From positions 71,686-135,685 of the forward strand of contig CAYYDG010000016.1 of assembly GCA_964470555.1 (NCBI GenBank): a DNA stretch of 64,000 nt, in the 5' to 3' direction. Position 1 is the stretch's first letter; each line of letters starts with the position of its first letter. The DNA comes from RBC074 sp964470555 (GTDB lineage Bacteria > Acidobacteriota > Blastocatellia > RBC074). The notes under the pieces are model-generated. The model worked only from the letters and a program-made list of their open reading frames with translations. It made no database searches and was not told the DNA's origin. Shown piece by piece: positions 1 through 7,568 of the stretch. Made by a program: the position numbers and the translations under genes.

Positions 1-1269
1 GTGCGCTCGAACTGGCTGGAACAACCCGACCGCCATCCGCATCGTGCTTCGCATTACGGCTATCTGGCGTTTCGTCCGAAAGCGCCGCTCAGTTTTTTTG
101 ATCCCGGCGTAGACAGTTACGCGGGCACGTCTGTTTACCTTGAAGCGCATCGCCAGAACACCGCGAATTTCAGCGAAGCCAATCATTCCGGCGGAATGCT
201 GCGCTTTGGCGAATTGAGTCCGGCGATGGTGCTGCAACTGCTGGCGCCGCTGGCGATTTTCTTTCTCGGTTTTGCTGCAATTACCGGCGAACGCGAAAGC
301 GGAACCTTGCCGATGCTGCTGGCGCAGGGAGTGACGTGGCGCGAATTGATTGTCGGCAAAACGCTCGGCGTGATCTTGATGGCGTTGTGGGTGACAGCGC
401 CGGGCGCCTTGCTGTTGCTGGTCTGGCGCTTATTCGCGGGGAATGAGTTTTCGCCCCAAAACGCCGCGGATACTTTGTGGCGCACGCTGGGTTTAGTTGT
501 GGGATACAGCTTGTATTTGTTGATTTGCGCAGCGTTCACGGTGTTGGTTTCGGCGTGGCAGCAAACTTCGCGCGCCGCGCTGACGAGCTTGATCTTATTG
601 TGGATTGCGTTGTTTGTCGTCATTCCACGCGGTGCGCAAACGCTCGGTGCGGCGCTTGCGCCCACACCCGCCAAAGCCGAATTTGACGCGCGGCTCGAAA
701 ACGAATTGGCCAAAGAAGGCGACAGCCACAACCCGAACGATCCGCACTTTGCCACGTTGCGCGCCGAGACGCTGAAAAAATACAACGTCACCAAAGTCAA
801 AGACCTGCCGTTCAATTACGGCGCGTTCGTCATGCTGGAAGCCGAAAAGATCAGTTCGGATATTTTCCGGCGGCATTACGGCGAATTGCTCGCTACGTTC
901 CGCCAGCAAAATCGCGTCAGCGAATTCGCTTCACTCCTGAATCCGTATCTTGCGATGCGTTCATTGTCGAGCGCGCTGGCCGGATCGAATCTGGCGCATT
1001 ACGCCGAATTTCAATGGCAGGCAGAAAGCTTTCGCTACGGGATGGTGCAGAAGCTGAATCAACTGCACATGGACGAAATCAAATTTGAAAACGACCGCGC
1101 ACAACGCATCAGCCACGAACGCTGGCAGGACTTTCCTGAATTCACCTTTCGCGCGCCGACGATTGGCTGGGCGATCAAACAGCACGGACTGGCAATCCTG
1201 TCATTGCTGGGTTGGAGCGTGGCTTTGCTGCTGCTGGTCTGGCGGATCAAACCGGGGATTGTGAAATGA
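1..1269 (+). CDS. ABC-2 type transporter permease (DUF3526-like), 5' truncated by the window
   Basis: Integral membrane permease subunit of an ABC exporter. The visible 422 residues begin in what looks like an extracytoplasmic segment. Membrane spans follow (about residues 75-95, 115-140, 160-185, 195-212), then a long soluble loop and a final C-terminal span (WAIKQHGLAILSLLGWSVAL). The N-terminal anchoring helix expected for this family is missing, so the gene very probably starts upstream and the GTG at base 1 is not its start. Its TGA stop overlaps the ATG of the next, related permease. The ATPase partner is not in the window and is probably upstream. Substrate cannot be told. Confidence 0.8.
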   Translation: MRSNWLEQPDRHPHRASHYGYLAFRPKAPLSFFDPGVDSYAGTSVYLEAHRQNTANFSEANHSGGMLRFGELSPAMVLQLLAPLAIFFLGFAAITGERESGTLPMLLAQGVTWRELIVGKTLGVILMALWVTAPGALLLLVWRLFAGNEFSPQNAADTLWRTLGLVVGYSLYLLICAAFTVLVSAWQQTSRAALTSLILLWIALFVVIPRGAQTLGAALAPTPAKAEFDARLENELAKEGDSHNPNDPHFATLRAETLKKYNVTKVKDLPFNYGAFVMLEAEKISSDIFRRHYGELLATFRQQNRVSEFASLLNPYLAMRSLSSALAGSNLAHYAEFQWQAESFRYGMVQKLNQLHMDEIKFENDRAQRISHERWQDFPEFTFRAPTIGWAIKQHGLAILSLLGWSVALLLLVWRIKPGIVK

Positions 1270-2690
1270 ACTGGCCTCGACTCCTGCAACTGGAACTCAA
1301 AAACTTTCTGGCCGGACGGGCTGTGATGGCGGGCTTGCTGGTGATGTTTCTCGCCGGGCTGTATGCCATCGAACACGGTCGCCGCGTCATTGCCGCACAG
1401 CAAAACGTGATTGCGCAGACGCCCGCGATGCAACGCGAGCATCTGGAAAAAATGGTGGCGCAACACGCGACGCCCGATCCGCTGAATACGCTGTATTACC
1501 TGAACTTTTTCACGACGCACGAGCCTTCGCGTTATGCGCCGCTTTCGATAGGACTGCGCGATGTGAACCCGTTCAATCTGAAAGTGCGTATGCTGACGCT
1601 GGAAGGGCAATTGTATGACGGCGACATCAGCAATCCCGCGACACTGGCGCTGGGCAATTTCGACCTCGCTTTTTTGCTCGTGTTTTTGTATCCGCTGCTC
1701 ATCATAGCCTTCATGCACAACACGCTTTCGTCCGAACAGGAACAGGGCATCTGGCCGCTGCTTTGTTCACAACCTATTTCCGCTCACAAAATTCTGGCCC
1801 TGAAAGCCGGCTTGCGATTTTTGCCCATCGTCGCGGTTTGGGTGTTGACGCTGCTGGTCGGTTTGTGGTGGCTGCGGTTGCCACTCGATCAACGCTTTGG
1901 GTTTGTGCTGCTGGTTTCTCTGTCGTACCTGCTGTTCTGGTTTGCCGCGTCGTGGTTTGTGATGTCGTTTCGGCGCTCATCGAATTTCAATGCGCTGACG
2001 TTGCTGGGCGGCTGGCTGACGCTGACGATTCTGTTGCCCGCCGCCTTGAATGTTGCGTTGGCGACGTTCCTGCCCGTACCCGAAGCCCTCGCCGTCACGG
2101 TCAATCAACGCGAAGGCTATCATCAGCAATGGGATCGCCCGAAGGCGGAAACGATGCAGCGGTTCTTTCAGCGGTATCCCGAATACGCCAGCTTTCAAGC
2201 TCCGGCGGACAAGTTTTCGTGGGGTTGGTATTACGCCGCGCAACATCTCGGCGACGAAGAAGCGGCACAATCGGCCAAGCAATTGCGCGCCAAACTGCTG
2301 CAACGCCAGCAATGGACGCAGCGCCTGGCATGGTTTGTGCCGACCATCAACGCGCAAACGGCCTTCAATCAAATCGCGCAAACTGAATTGGACAATCACC
2401 TCGCCTACCTCGATTCGGTGCGCAGCTTTCACGAACAGATTCGCCTGCATTTTTATCCGGCGATGATGCGTCCCGATACGAGCGATGCCGCGCCGCCGCC
2501 GCCGATCCATTGGCAACAATTGCCGCGTCATCAATTCAGCGGCGAAGCACAAGCAAGTGCGTTTCCCCTTGCTTGTCTGTCCCTGTTGTTTATGAGCGCG
2601 GTGTTGTTTTTGGTGACACCGACTCGACTGCGTTCCATACAGGCGCACAAAAGAAAACGGGCAGCCAATTTGCTGCCCGTAAGTGATTGA
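1266..2690 (+). CDS. ABC-2 type transporter permease (DUF3526-like)
   Basis: Second permease of the same exporter, 474 residues. The ATG at 1266 forms an ATGA overlap with the stop of the preceding permease, implying translational coupling; upstream in-frame Met codons lie inside that gene and are not preferred. An N-terminal helix (about residues 20-35) is followed by a large soluble domain, a run of hydrophobic helices (about 145-290), another soluble loop and a C-terminal span near residue 440. The end of the coding sequence also contains a perfect 9-bp hairpin that works as the terminator of the opposite-strand tRNA gene. The two permeases could form a heterodimer; the cargo is unknown. 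Confidence 0.82.
   Translation: MNWPRLLQLELKNFLAGRAVMAGLLVMFLAGLYAIEHGRRVIAAQQNVIAQTPAMQREHLEKMVAQHATPDPLNTLYYLNFFTTHEPSRYAPLSIGLRDVNPFNLKVRMLTLEGQLYDGDISNPATLALGNFDLAFLLVFLYPLLIIAFMHNTLSSEQEQGIWPLLCSQPISAHKILALKAGLRFLPIVAVWVLTLLVGLWWLRLPLDQRFGFVLLVSLSYLLFWFAASWFVMSFRRSSNFNALTLLGGWLTLTILLPAALNVALATFLPVPEALAVTVNQREGYHQQWDRPKAETMQRFFQRYPEYASFQAPADKFSWGWYYAAQHLGDEEAAQSAKQLRAKLLQRQQWTQRLAWFVPTINAQTAFNQIAQTELDNHLAYLDSVRSFHEQIRLHFYPAMMRPDTSDAAPPPPIHWQQLPRHQFSGEAQASAFPLACLSLLFMSAVLFLVTPTRLRSIQAHKRKRAANLLPVSD
2647..2680 (-). terminator. Intrinsic terminator of tRNA-Lys
   Basis: On the minus strand a perfect 9-bp stem (arms 2672-2680 and 2657-2665, 6-nt loop) is followed by a T-rich run (complement of 2647-2657). 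It lies 20 bases downstream of the tRNA-Lys 3' end and inside the last codons of the convergent permease gene. The plus strand has no T-run after the hairpin, so it is unlikely to terminate the permease mRNA. Confidence 0.75.
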
Positions 2691-2699
2691 TTTGATTGA

Positions 2700-2772
2700 T
2701 GAGCCGTGATGGGCTCGAACCATCGACCCGCAGATTAAGAGTCTGCTGCTCTACCAACTGAGCTAACGGCCC
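2700..2772 (-). tRNA. tRNA-Lys (anticodon CTT)
   Basis: The reverse complement folds as a standard 73-nt tRNA: acceptor stem GGGCCGT/ACGGCTC with one G-U pair, D arm with AGTTGGTA, anticodon stem GCAGA/TCTGC around the loop CTCTTAA (anticodon CTT, lysine), and a T arm with TTCGAGC between GATGG and CCATC. The discriminator base is A. CCA is not encoded (TCA follows). Confidence 0.96.
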
Positions 2773-2841
2773 CTTGTAAGGATCAGAAAACATGCTTGCG
2801 CTCAATCAAGCGGAGCGCATTTTTGACGATGGTTTGGCGGA

Positions 2842-2869
2842 TTGTCAAGACACTGTGGGCTGTTATAAT
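2842..2869 (+). promoter_or_regulatory. Sigma-70 type promoter for queD
   Basis: TTGTCA (2842-2847), a 16-bp spacer and a perfect TATAAT (2864-2869) lie 33 bases upstream of the queD start codon, with AAAGGA as a ribosome-binding site just before that ATG. Confidence 0.75.
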
Positions 2870-2902
2870 CGCGCTTCAACATAGACATCGAAAGGACAAT
2901 TC

Positions 2903-3283
2903 ATGCCGACAAGAGAAGTAATGATCGAGATGGGGTTTTCTTCAGCGCACGCTTTGCGCGGGTATCAGGGCAAATGCGAAAACACCCATGGCCACAATTA
3001 CCGCGTCGAAGTGTATGTGCGCGGCGAACGGTTGAACCACATCGGGCTGCTGATTGATTTCAAGGACCTGAAAGCCGCGACCAAAAAGGTTGTGGATTAT
3101 CTGGATCACAAAAACATCAACGAATTGCCGCCATTCGACAAAGAGTTGAATCCGTCGGCGGAAGAAATGGCCGGATTCTTTTTTCACGAAGTTTCGCGCG
3201 ACATCAACGATGACCGCGTGCAGGTTCATAAGGTTCGCGTGTGGGAAACCGACACCTGCGCCGCGACGTATTCGATTGACTGA
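2903..3283 (+). CDS. queD: 6-carboxy-5,6,7,8-tetrahydropterin synthase family (QueD/PTPS)
   Basis: 126-residue member of the 6-pyruvoyl-tetrahydropterin synthase fold, which in bacteria usually converts 7,8-dihydroneopterin triphosphate to 6-carboxytetrahydropterin in queuosine/7-deazaguanine synthesis. Visible motifs are the zinc histidines in SSAHAL and THGHNY and the catalytic cysteine in KCENTHGH; a conserved Glu lies in the C-terminal VRVWET. Length is typical for the short bacterial QueD form. It has its own strong promoter and is followed after 18 bases by a small unknown gene. No other queuosine genes are in the window, so a folate or biopterin role cannot be excluded. Confidence 0.9.
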   Translation: MPTREVMIEMGFSSAHALRGYQGKCENTHGHNYRVEVYVRGERLNHIGLLIDFKDLKAATKKVVDYLDHKNINELPPFDKELNPSAEEMAGFFFHEVSRDINDDRVQVHKVRVWETDTCAATYSID

Positions 3284-3301
3284 GTTGGGAGGAACAACAC
3301 A

Positions 3302-3574
3302 ATGGCTGAACAACAACCTGAAAACTTTTTCGATTCGGTGATTGATTCGTTTTGGGCTTGTTTACCGGAAGAAACCGCCGACAATCTGGCGACGTTCAAA
3401 AAAGACGTGCTCAGAGGATTTCGCAGCGCAGTAGATTCGTTCGTGGACACATCCATTGCCGAAGTTGACCGTCATTTGGAAAACGCGCGACGGATGCGTG
3501 AAGAGTGGAATGCGCGATGCGCTGCCGAAGCGCCAAATGACCTGGGTGACGAAACTCCGCCAAATCCCGCCTGA
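3302..3574 (+). CDS. Small acidic hypothetical protein
   Basis: 90 residues, not recognised. GGGAGGA lies just upstream of the ATG. The protein is soluble and predicted mostly helical, with a likely amphipathic helix in the middle (FKKDVLRGFRSAVDSFVD) and a Pro/Asp-rich tail. There is no signal peptide or metal motif. It sits between queD and thiO on the same strand with short gaps (18 and 8 bases), so it is probably cotranscribed with both. The good ribosome-binding site and position support a real gene; function is unknown. Confidence 0.65.
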   Translation: MAEQQPENFFDSVIDSFWACLPEETADNLATFKKDVLRGFRSAVDSFVDTSIAEVDRHLENARRMREEWNARCAAEAPNDLGDETPPNPA

Positions 3575-3582
3575 AGTTTTTC

Positions 3583-4752
3583 ATGTCTGAAATCCACAAA
3601 CAGTTCGACGCTGCCATCGCAGGCGGCGGAATCATAGGTTGCGCAATCGCCTGGCGACTGGCCCAGTCGGGAATGCGCGTTGTGGTCGTCGAACGTGGCG
3701 ATGTTGGGCGCGAAGCTTCGCACGCCGCCGGAGGAATGCTGGTTCCGCTGGCCGAAGCCGACGAAGCCGACGACCTGTTTCACTTATGCGTGGCCAGTCG
3801 GACGCTGTACGCCGATTTCGCGCGCGAACTGCAACAAGCCAGCGCGATCAATGTCGAATACCGAACCGAAGGCACGTTGTATTTGTCGCTGACTGACGAA
3901 GACGACGAAGAATTAGATCGCCGTTGGCAATGGCAACATGCCGCCGGGTTGAACTTGAAACGGTTGAACGCCGATTGCGCGCGCAAGCTGGAACCGCAGA
4001 TCAATGACAAGCTTCGTTGGGCGCTGAAATTTCCTGACGACCATCAGGTCAACAACCGGTTGTTGGTTCAGGCGCTTCGCATCGCCGCACAAAAAGCCGG
4101 AGTCGAATTCCAAACGCAAACCGAAATCGAAAGTGTGTTGATCGAAAGTCAGGCTGGACGAAAGCACGTTGTCGGTCTGCAAACTTCGCGCGGCGAAATC
4201 CGCAGCAAGACCGTCGTCATTGCTGCCGGAAGCTGGACCAGTTTGCTGGCGAATGAAAGCAATGCGTTGTCGCCTGATCTGAAAGTCGAACCGGTTCACG
4301 GCCAGATGGTGGCGGTCGAAATGCCTGCGCCACCGGTCAATCACATCATTTACTCTTGCCGGGCATACGTGGTTCCGCGTTTGGGCGGAGTAGTGATTGC
4401 CGGTTCCACCAGTGACAAATTCGGCTTTGAAAAACGAGTGACAGCAGGCGGCGCGGCTTCGATCATCGAACGGGCGCAAGAAATTTTGCCCGCTTTCGGC
4501 GATCTGGCGATCCGGGAAACCTGGTCAGGATTGCGTCCGCGCGCGGCTGATGGTTTGCCGGTGCTTGGCACGGATGATTCGGTGGCAGGATTGGTTTACG
4601 CCACCGGCCATTACCGCAACGGCATCTTGTTGACTCCGATCACGGCCAAAATCATCAGCGAACTGGTGTTGAAAGGTGAAAGCAGCGTTCAACTCTCGCC
4701 ATTCAGTCCACAGCGATTCGCACGCCTTCGGGCCGCCGGGCAAGCGCCATAA
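3583..4752 (+). CDS. thiO: Glycine oxidase ThiO-type FAD-dependent oxidoreductase
   Basis: 389-residue FAD-dependent amine oxidase of the DAO family. Glycine oxidase makes iminoglycine for the thiazole moiety of thiamine. The N-terminal dinucleotide-binding motif AIAGGGIIGCAIAWRLA is followed by the conserved GREASHAAGGML segment. Near the C-terminus, WSGLRPRAADGLPVLG and ATGHYRNGILLTP are the family signature contacting FAD and substrate. Length is typical. It follows a small unknown gene by 8 bases. Its last 50 bases overlap the convergent Nudix gene. No other thiamine genes are visible, so another D-amino-acid or sarcosine-type substrate is possible. Confidence 0.85.
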   Translation: MSEIHKQFDAAIAGGGIIGCAIAWRLAQSGMRVVVVERGDVGREASHAAGGMLVPLAEADEADDLFHLCVASRTLYADFARELQQASAINVEYRTEGTLYLSLTDEDDEELDRRWQWQHAAGLNLKRLNADCARKLEPQINDKLRWALKFPDDHQVNNRLLVQALRIAAQKAGVEFQTQTEIESVLIESQAGRKHVVGLQTSRGEIRSKTVVIAAGSWTSLLANESNALSPDLKVEPVHGQMVAVEMPAPPVNHIIYSCRAYVVPRLGGVVIAGSTSDKFGFEKRVTAGGAASIIERAQEILPAFGDLAIRETWSGLRPRAADGLPVLGTDDSVAGLVYATGHYRNGILLTPITAKIISELVLKGESSVQLSPFSPQRFARLRAAGQAP

Positions 4753-5347
4753 ACAATCCCACCAAGGTTTTGGCGTCTCGAATGTTTCCCGCCGCAATCA
4801 TTGTTGTCAGTTCCTCACCCGTGAATCCGCGAAGCTCGTAAATCACTTCGCCAATGTCGAGCGATTGTTCCCGTTGCGTCAATTCATAAGCAAAGAAAAT
4901 GTGCATCAATTCATCGCTGCTGCCCGGCATCGCGTAACACTCGCAGACTTTTTCCAGTCGAGCGGCTTCATAACCGGTTTCTTCCAACAATTCGCGCGCG
5001 GCACATTCCGCAGGTGTTTCGACGGCAATCATCCGAGCGATTCCTTCGCAGCTTTTCTCTTTTCCGGCCAACGTTCCCGCCGGCAATTCCCACAGAGCTT
5101 CGTTGGCGGAATAACGATACTGGCGCATCAGAACGATTCGTCCGTCGTCCAGAAACGGAACCATGACGCAAATTCCCGGATGCCGTTGCACTGCGCGCGT
5201 AACGGTTTCGCCGGTTGTGCGATTCAGAATCGTTTCCCGGTTGATCAACCAACGAAGCTCGTCGCCGTGTTTCGACGCGCGAACTTCACGATATTCAGTT
5301 TTGCTTTCCAGCCATTCAAATTGATTTTCTGCAGGCATAATTTTCAT
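4703..5347 (-). CDS. Nudix hydrolase, ADP-ribose pyrophosphatase-like, with expanded Nudix box
   Basis: 214-residue Nudix family protein resembling ADP-sugar pyrophosphatases. Visible are VMVPFLDDGRIVLMRQYRYS, ELPAGTL and the Nudix helix AARELLEETGYEA (REx2EExG, metal-binding glutamates). The usual G(x5)E spacing before the helix is not kept: about 16 extra residues (KEKSCEGIARMIAVET region) sit between PAGTL and AECAAREL. The gene converges on thiO with a 50-base overlap of the coding ends. The substrate is inferred only from family resemblance. Confidence 0.82.
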   Translation of the reverse strand: MKIMPAENQFEWLESKTEYREVRASKHGDELRWLINRETILNRTTGETVTRAVQRHPGICVMVPFLDDGRIVLMRQYRYSANEALWELPAGTLAGKEKSCEGIARMIAVETPAECAARELLEETGYEAARLEKVCECYAMPGSSDELMHIFFAYELTQREQSLDIGEVIYELRGFTGEELTTMIAAGNIRDAKTLVGLFMALARRPEGVRIAVD

Positions 5348-5497
5348 ATTTTCAAACTTGAAGAAGTTTTCTGTTCATCAATGATCTGGCGATTGATTTC
5401 ATAAACGGCTTTGAATCGCACTGGTCATTGATGCGCGGCACGCGTTGGCGTCAGTTTTTGGCGTTTTAGATCGTTTTTCAATTCGCTTTACGGATTG

Positions 5498-5666
5498 GCC
5501 GCAGAGCCACGGAGGCTCAGAGAAATACTTATAGCGGGTTGCAATTGCACGCGACCTGTCAATTTGCTTACCAAGCGTTGGTAGAACAGGTTATTAACCT
5601 GTTCTACCAATTCGCATTCAAGTGAAAATCGCTATAGAAACCTCTGCGGCTTTGTGCCTCTGTGGC
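5498..5666. repeat. Composite inverted repeat with a perfect 16-bp-arm palindrome at its centre
   Basis: The centre (5578-5610) has two perfect 16-bp arms around a single base, core TGGTAGAACAGGTT. Outside it, TATAGCG (5530-5536) and CGCTATA (5630-5636) are inverted. Farther out, GC-rich segments resembling GCCGCAGAGCCAC and GTGCCTCTGTGGC are also inverted. The central core recurs at 31661-31703. No open frame with coding character lies in 5348-5752, so this element fills the gap between the Nudix and transhydrogenase genes. Confidence 0.75.
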
Positions 5667-5752
5667 AAAACCCGTACGCCAAAATGAAATCTGATCTAAC
5701 AGGCACAAGATCGCAATCAAAATGCTCACGACCTTTTTGGCTGGAAGCCGGT

Positions 5753-7474
5753 TCAGAGCTTATTCAGCCCGTTGAGCGCAGCCACCTTGTAAGCCTCGGC
5801 GAAAGTCGGATAGTTGAAGACGCTGTCGCGGAAGAACTCAATCGTGCCGTCCAGCGCCATTAACGTCTGGCCGATATGAATGATTTCGGTCGCGTTTTCC
5901 CCGATGGCATGCACCCCCAACACTTTCAACGTTTCGGGATGGAAGAGAATTTTCAGCATACCGGTCTCGTCTCCGACAATCTGCCCTTTGGCGATTTCCT
6001 CGTATCGCGCCACTCCAGTTTCGTAGGGCACGCCGGTGGCGGTCAGTTCCTGTTCCGTCCGCCCGACCATGGAGATTTCCGGGATTGTGTAGATGCCGTA
6101 AGGCAACAGTGATGGGCGACTGGCTGTCGGCTGTCCGAACATATGACCTGCCGCCAGTCGCCCCTGCTCCATTGACGTGGCGGCCAGCGACGGAAAGCCT
6201 ATGCAATCGCCCGCCGCATAAATGTGAGCGACGGCGGACTGAAAATGCTCGTTGACCGCGATGCGGCCACGCTCGTCCGCCTCCAGACCGGCTGCCGCCA
6301 GATCAAGCAGATCCGTGTTGGCCTGCCGCCCGGCAGCGTACAGTAACCCTTCCGCGCGCAGGCGTTTGCCGCTCTCCAACTCGACTTGCACTTGACCTCG
6401 CCGGTTGACCCCGACCGTTGTCACCTTTTCGCCCAAACGAAATACGGAATCCTGTCGCCGCAGGTGATAGTTCAGCGTTTCCACGATCTCGTGATCCACA
6501 AAGTCCAGTATCGCGGGCCGTTGATCAATGACGGTCACTTTAATGCCAAGCGCCGCGAGCATCGAGGCGTATTCCAACCCGATCACGCCGGCCCCGACCA
6601 CGATAAAATCGCGTGGGATGCGCGTGGCCTGCCCGAGTTGATCCGCGTCCATCACTTCTTCGCCGAACGGGATTTCAGCCGGGCGCGCCGCGCGTGTACC
6701 GCAGGCGATCAGGATATGCTCTGCTTCCACGGTCTGCGTTCTCTGTCCTCCTTCCACCTCAAGCGTGTGCGGACCGGTAAAGCGGGCCGTGCCGTCAATC
6801 AGTGTGATTCCGTTGCGCCCGAGCTGCTCTCGGATGACGGCGCTCTCGCGGGCGATGACCGTGTTCACGCGCTCGGCCAGATCGGCGACGCTGATTTCCT
6901 CCTTGAGTTTGAAGTCGCGTCCATAAAAGGCGCGCTGGCGGTAGCCGGTCAAATAGAGTACGGCTTCGCGCAGCGTCTTGCTGGGGATGGTTCCGGTGTG
7001 CAGGGACACTCCGCCGATCCTTTCGCGCCGGTCAATAATCGCCACGCGCTTGCCGAGTTTGGCGGCGGCAATTGCGCCCTTCTGACCGGCGGGGCCACTG
7101 CCGATGACGACCAGATCAAACCTGAGTTCATTTGTGGCAGGAATGTGACCCGCGAGTAGCGGGAAGGTGGGATTCACCTTCCCGCTTCCGCCGTCGCTCC
7201 CATTTGACCCTGTGTTCTTTTTTTGCCTGACGGGCGGGCTTTCAATGAACTCCGACGTGATCGTTGAAGTCGCATAAAACGAACCTGTGGTCGCGCTCTC
7301 CCATTGTTCAAAGTTGATGCCGCACTGCCGGCAGAAGCGGTCGAGTTGGCGTGCGCCGAATCCGCAAACCGGACACGGGCTGTGGATTGCTTGCTCGGCT
7401 TGAAGCTGCGCCGTCCCTGGCGGTGCGGCGGCATCTGTGACCATCGGGATTAATTCTGTCATTGGTTTTTCCAT
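5753..7474 (-). CDS. sthA: Soluble pyridine nucleotide transhydrogenase (SthA-like) with N-terminal zinc ribbon
   Basis: Flavoprotein of the dihydrolipoamide dehydrogenase fold, about 573 residues. It matches SthA, which transfers hydride between NAD(H) and NADP(H) in the cytoplasm: FAD motif VVIGSGPAG (about residue 125), GTIPSKTLREAV, second nucleotide fold VVGAGVIGLEYAS, YAAGDCIGFPSLA and C-terminal IIHIGQ...NYPTFAEAYKVAALNG. The LHTGTIPSK segment lacks the redox-active cysteine pair, as expected for SthA. Unusual is an N-terminal extension of about 115 residues with CPVC-x10-CRQC, a zinc-ribbon signature. The start is uncertain: ATG at 7462, 7474 and 7531 are all possible. It follows the RND pump by under 100 bases on the same strand and probably ends that operon. 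Confidence 0.82.
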   Translation of the reverse strand: MEKPMTELIPMVTDAAAPPGTAQLQAEQAIHSPCPVCGFGARQLDRFCRQCGINFEQWESATTGSFYATSTITSEFIESPPVRQKKNTGSNGSDGGSGKVNPTFPLLAGHIPATNELRFDLVVIGSGPAGQKGAIAAAKLGKRVAIIDRRERIGGVSLHTGTIPSKTLREAVLYLTGYRQRAFYGRDFKLKEEISVADLAERVNTVIARESAVIREQLGRNGITLIDGTARFTGPHTLEVEGGQRTQTVEAEHILIACGTRAARPAEIPFGEEVMDADQLGQATRIPRDFIVVGAGVIGLEYASMLAALGIKVTVIDQRPAILDFVDHEIVETLNYHLRRQDSVFRLGEKVTTVGVNRRGQVQVELESGKRLRAEGLLYAAGRQANTDLLDLAAAGLEADERGRIAVNEHFQSAVAHIYAAGDCIGFPSLAATSMEQGRLAAGHMFGQPTASRPSLLPYGIYTIPEISMVGRTEQELTATGVPYETGVARYEEIAKGQIVGDETGMLKILFHPETLKVLGVHAIGENATEIIHIGQTLMALDGTIEFFRDSVFNYPTFAEAYKVAALNGLNKL

Positions 7475-7568
7475 TCGCCGTTCACGATTGCTTCGGCGAC
7501 CGGCGCTCCTGTCTTTCTTCTTCTTTCGCATGCGTCGCTCACAGTTGATTTGACGAGGACCGTCAGCG

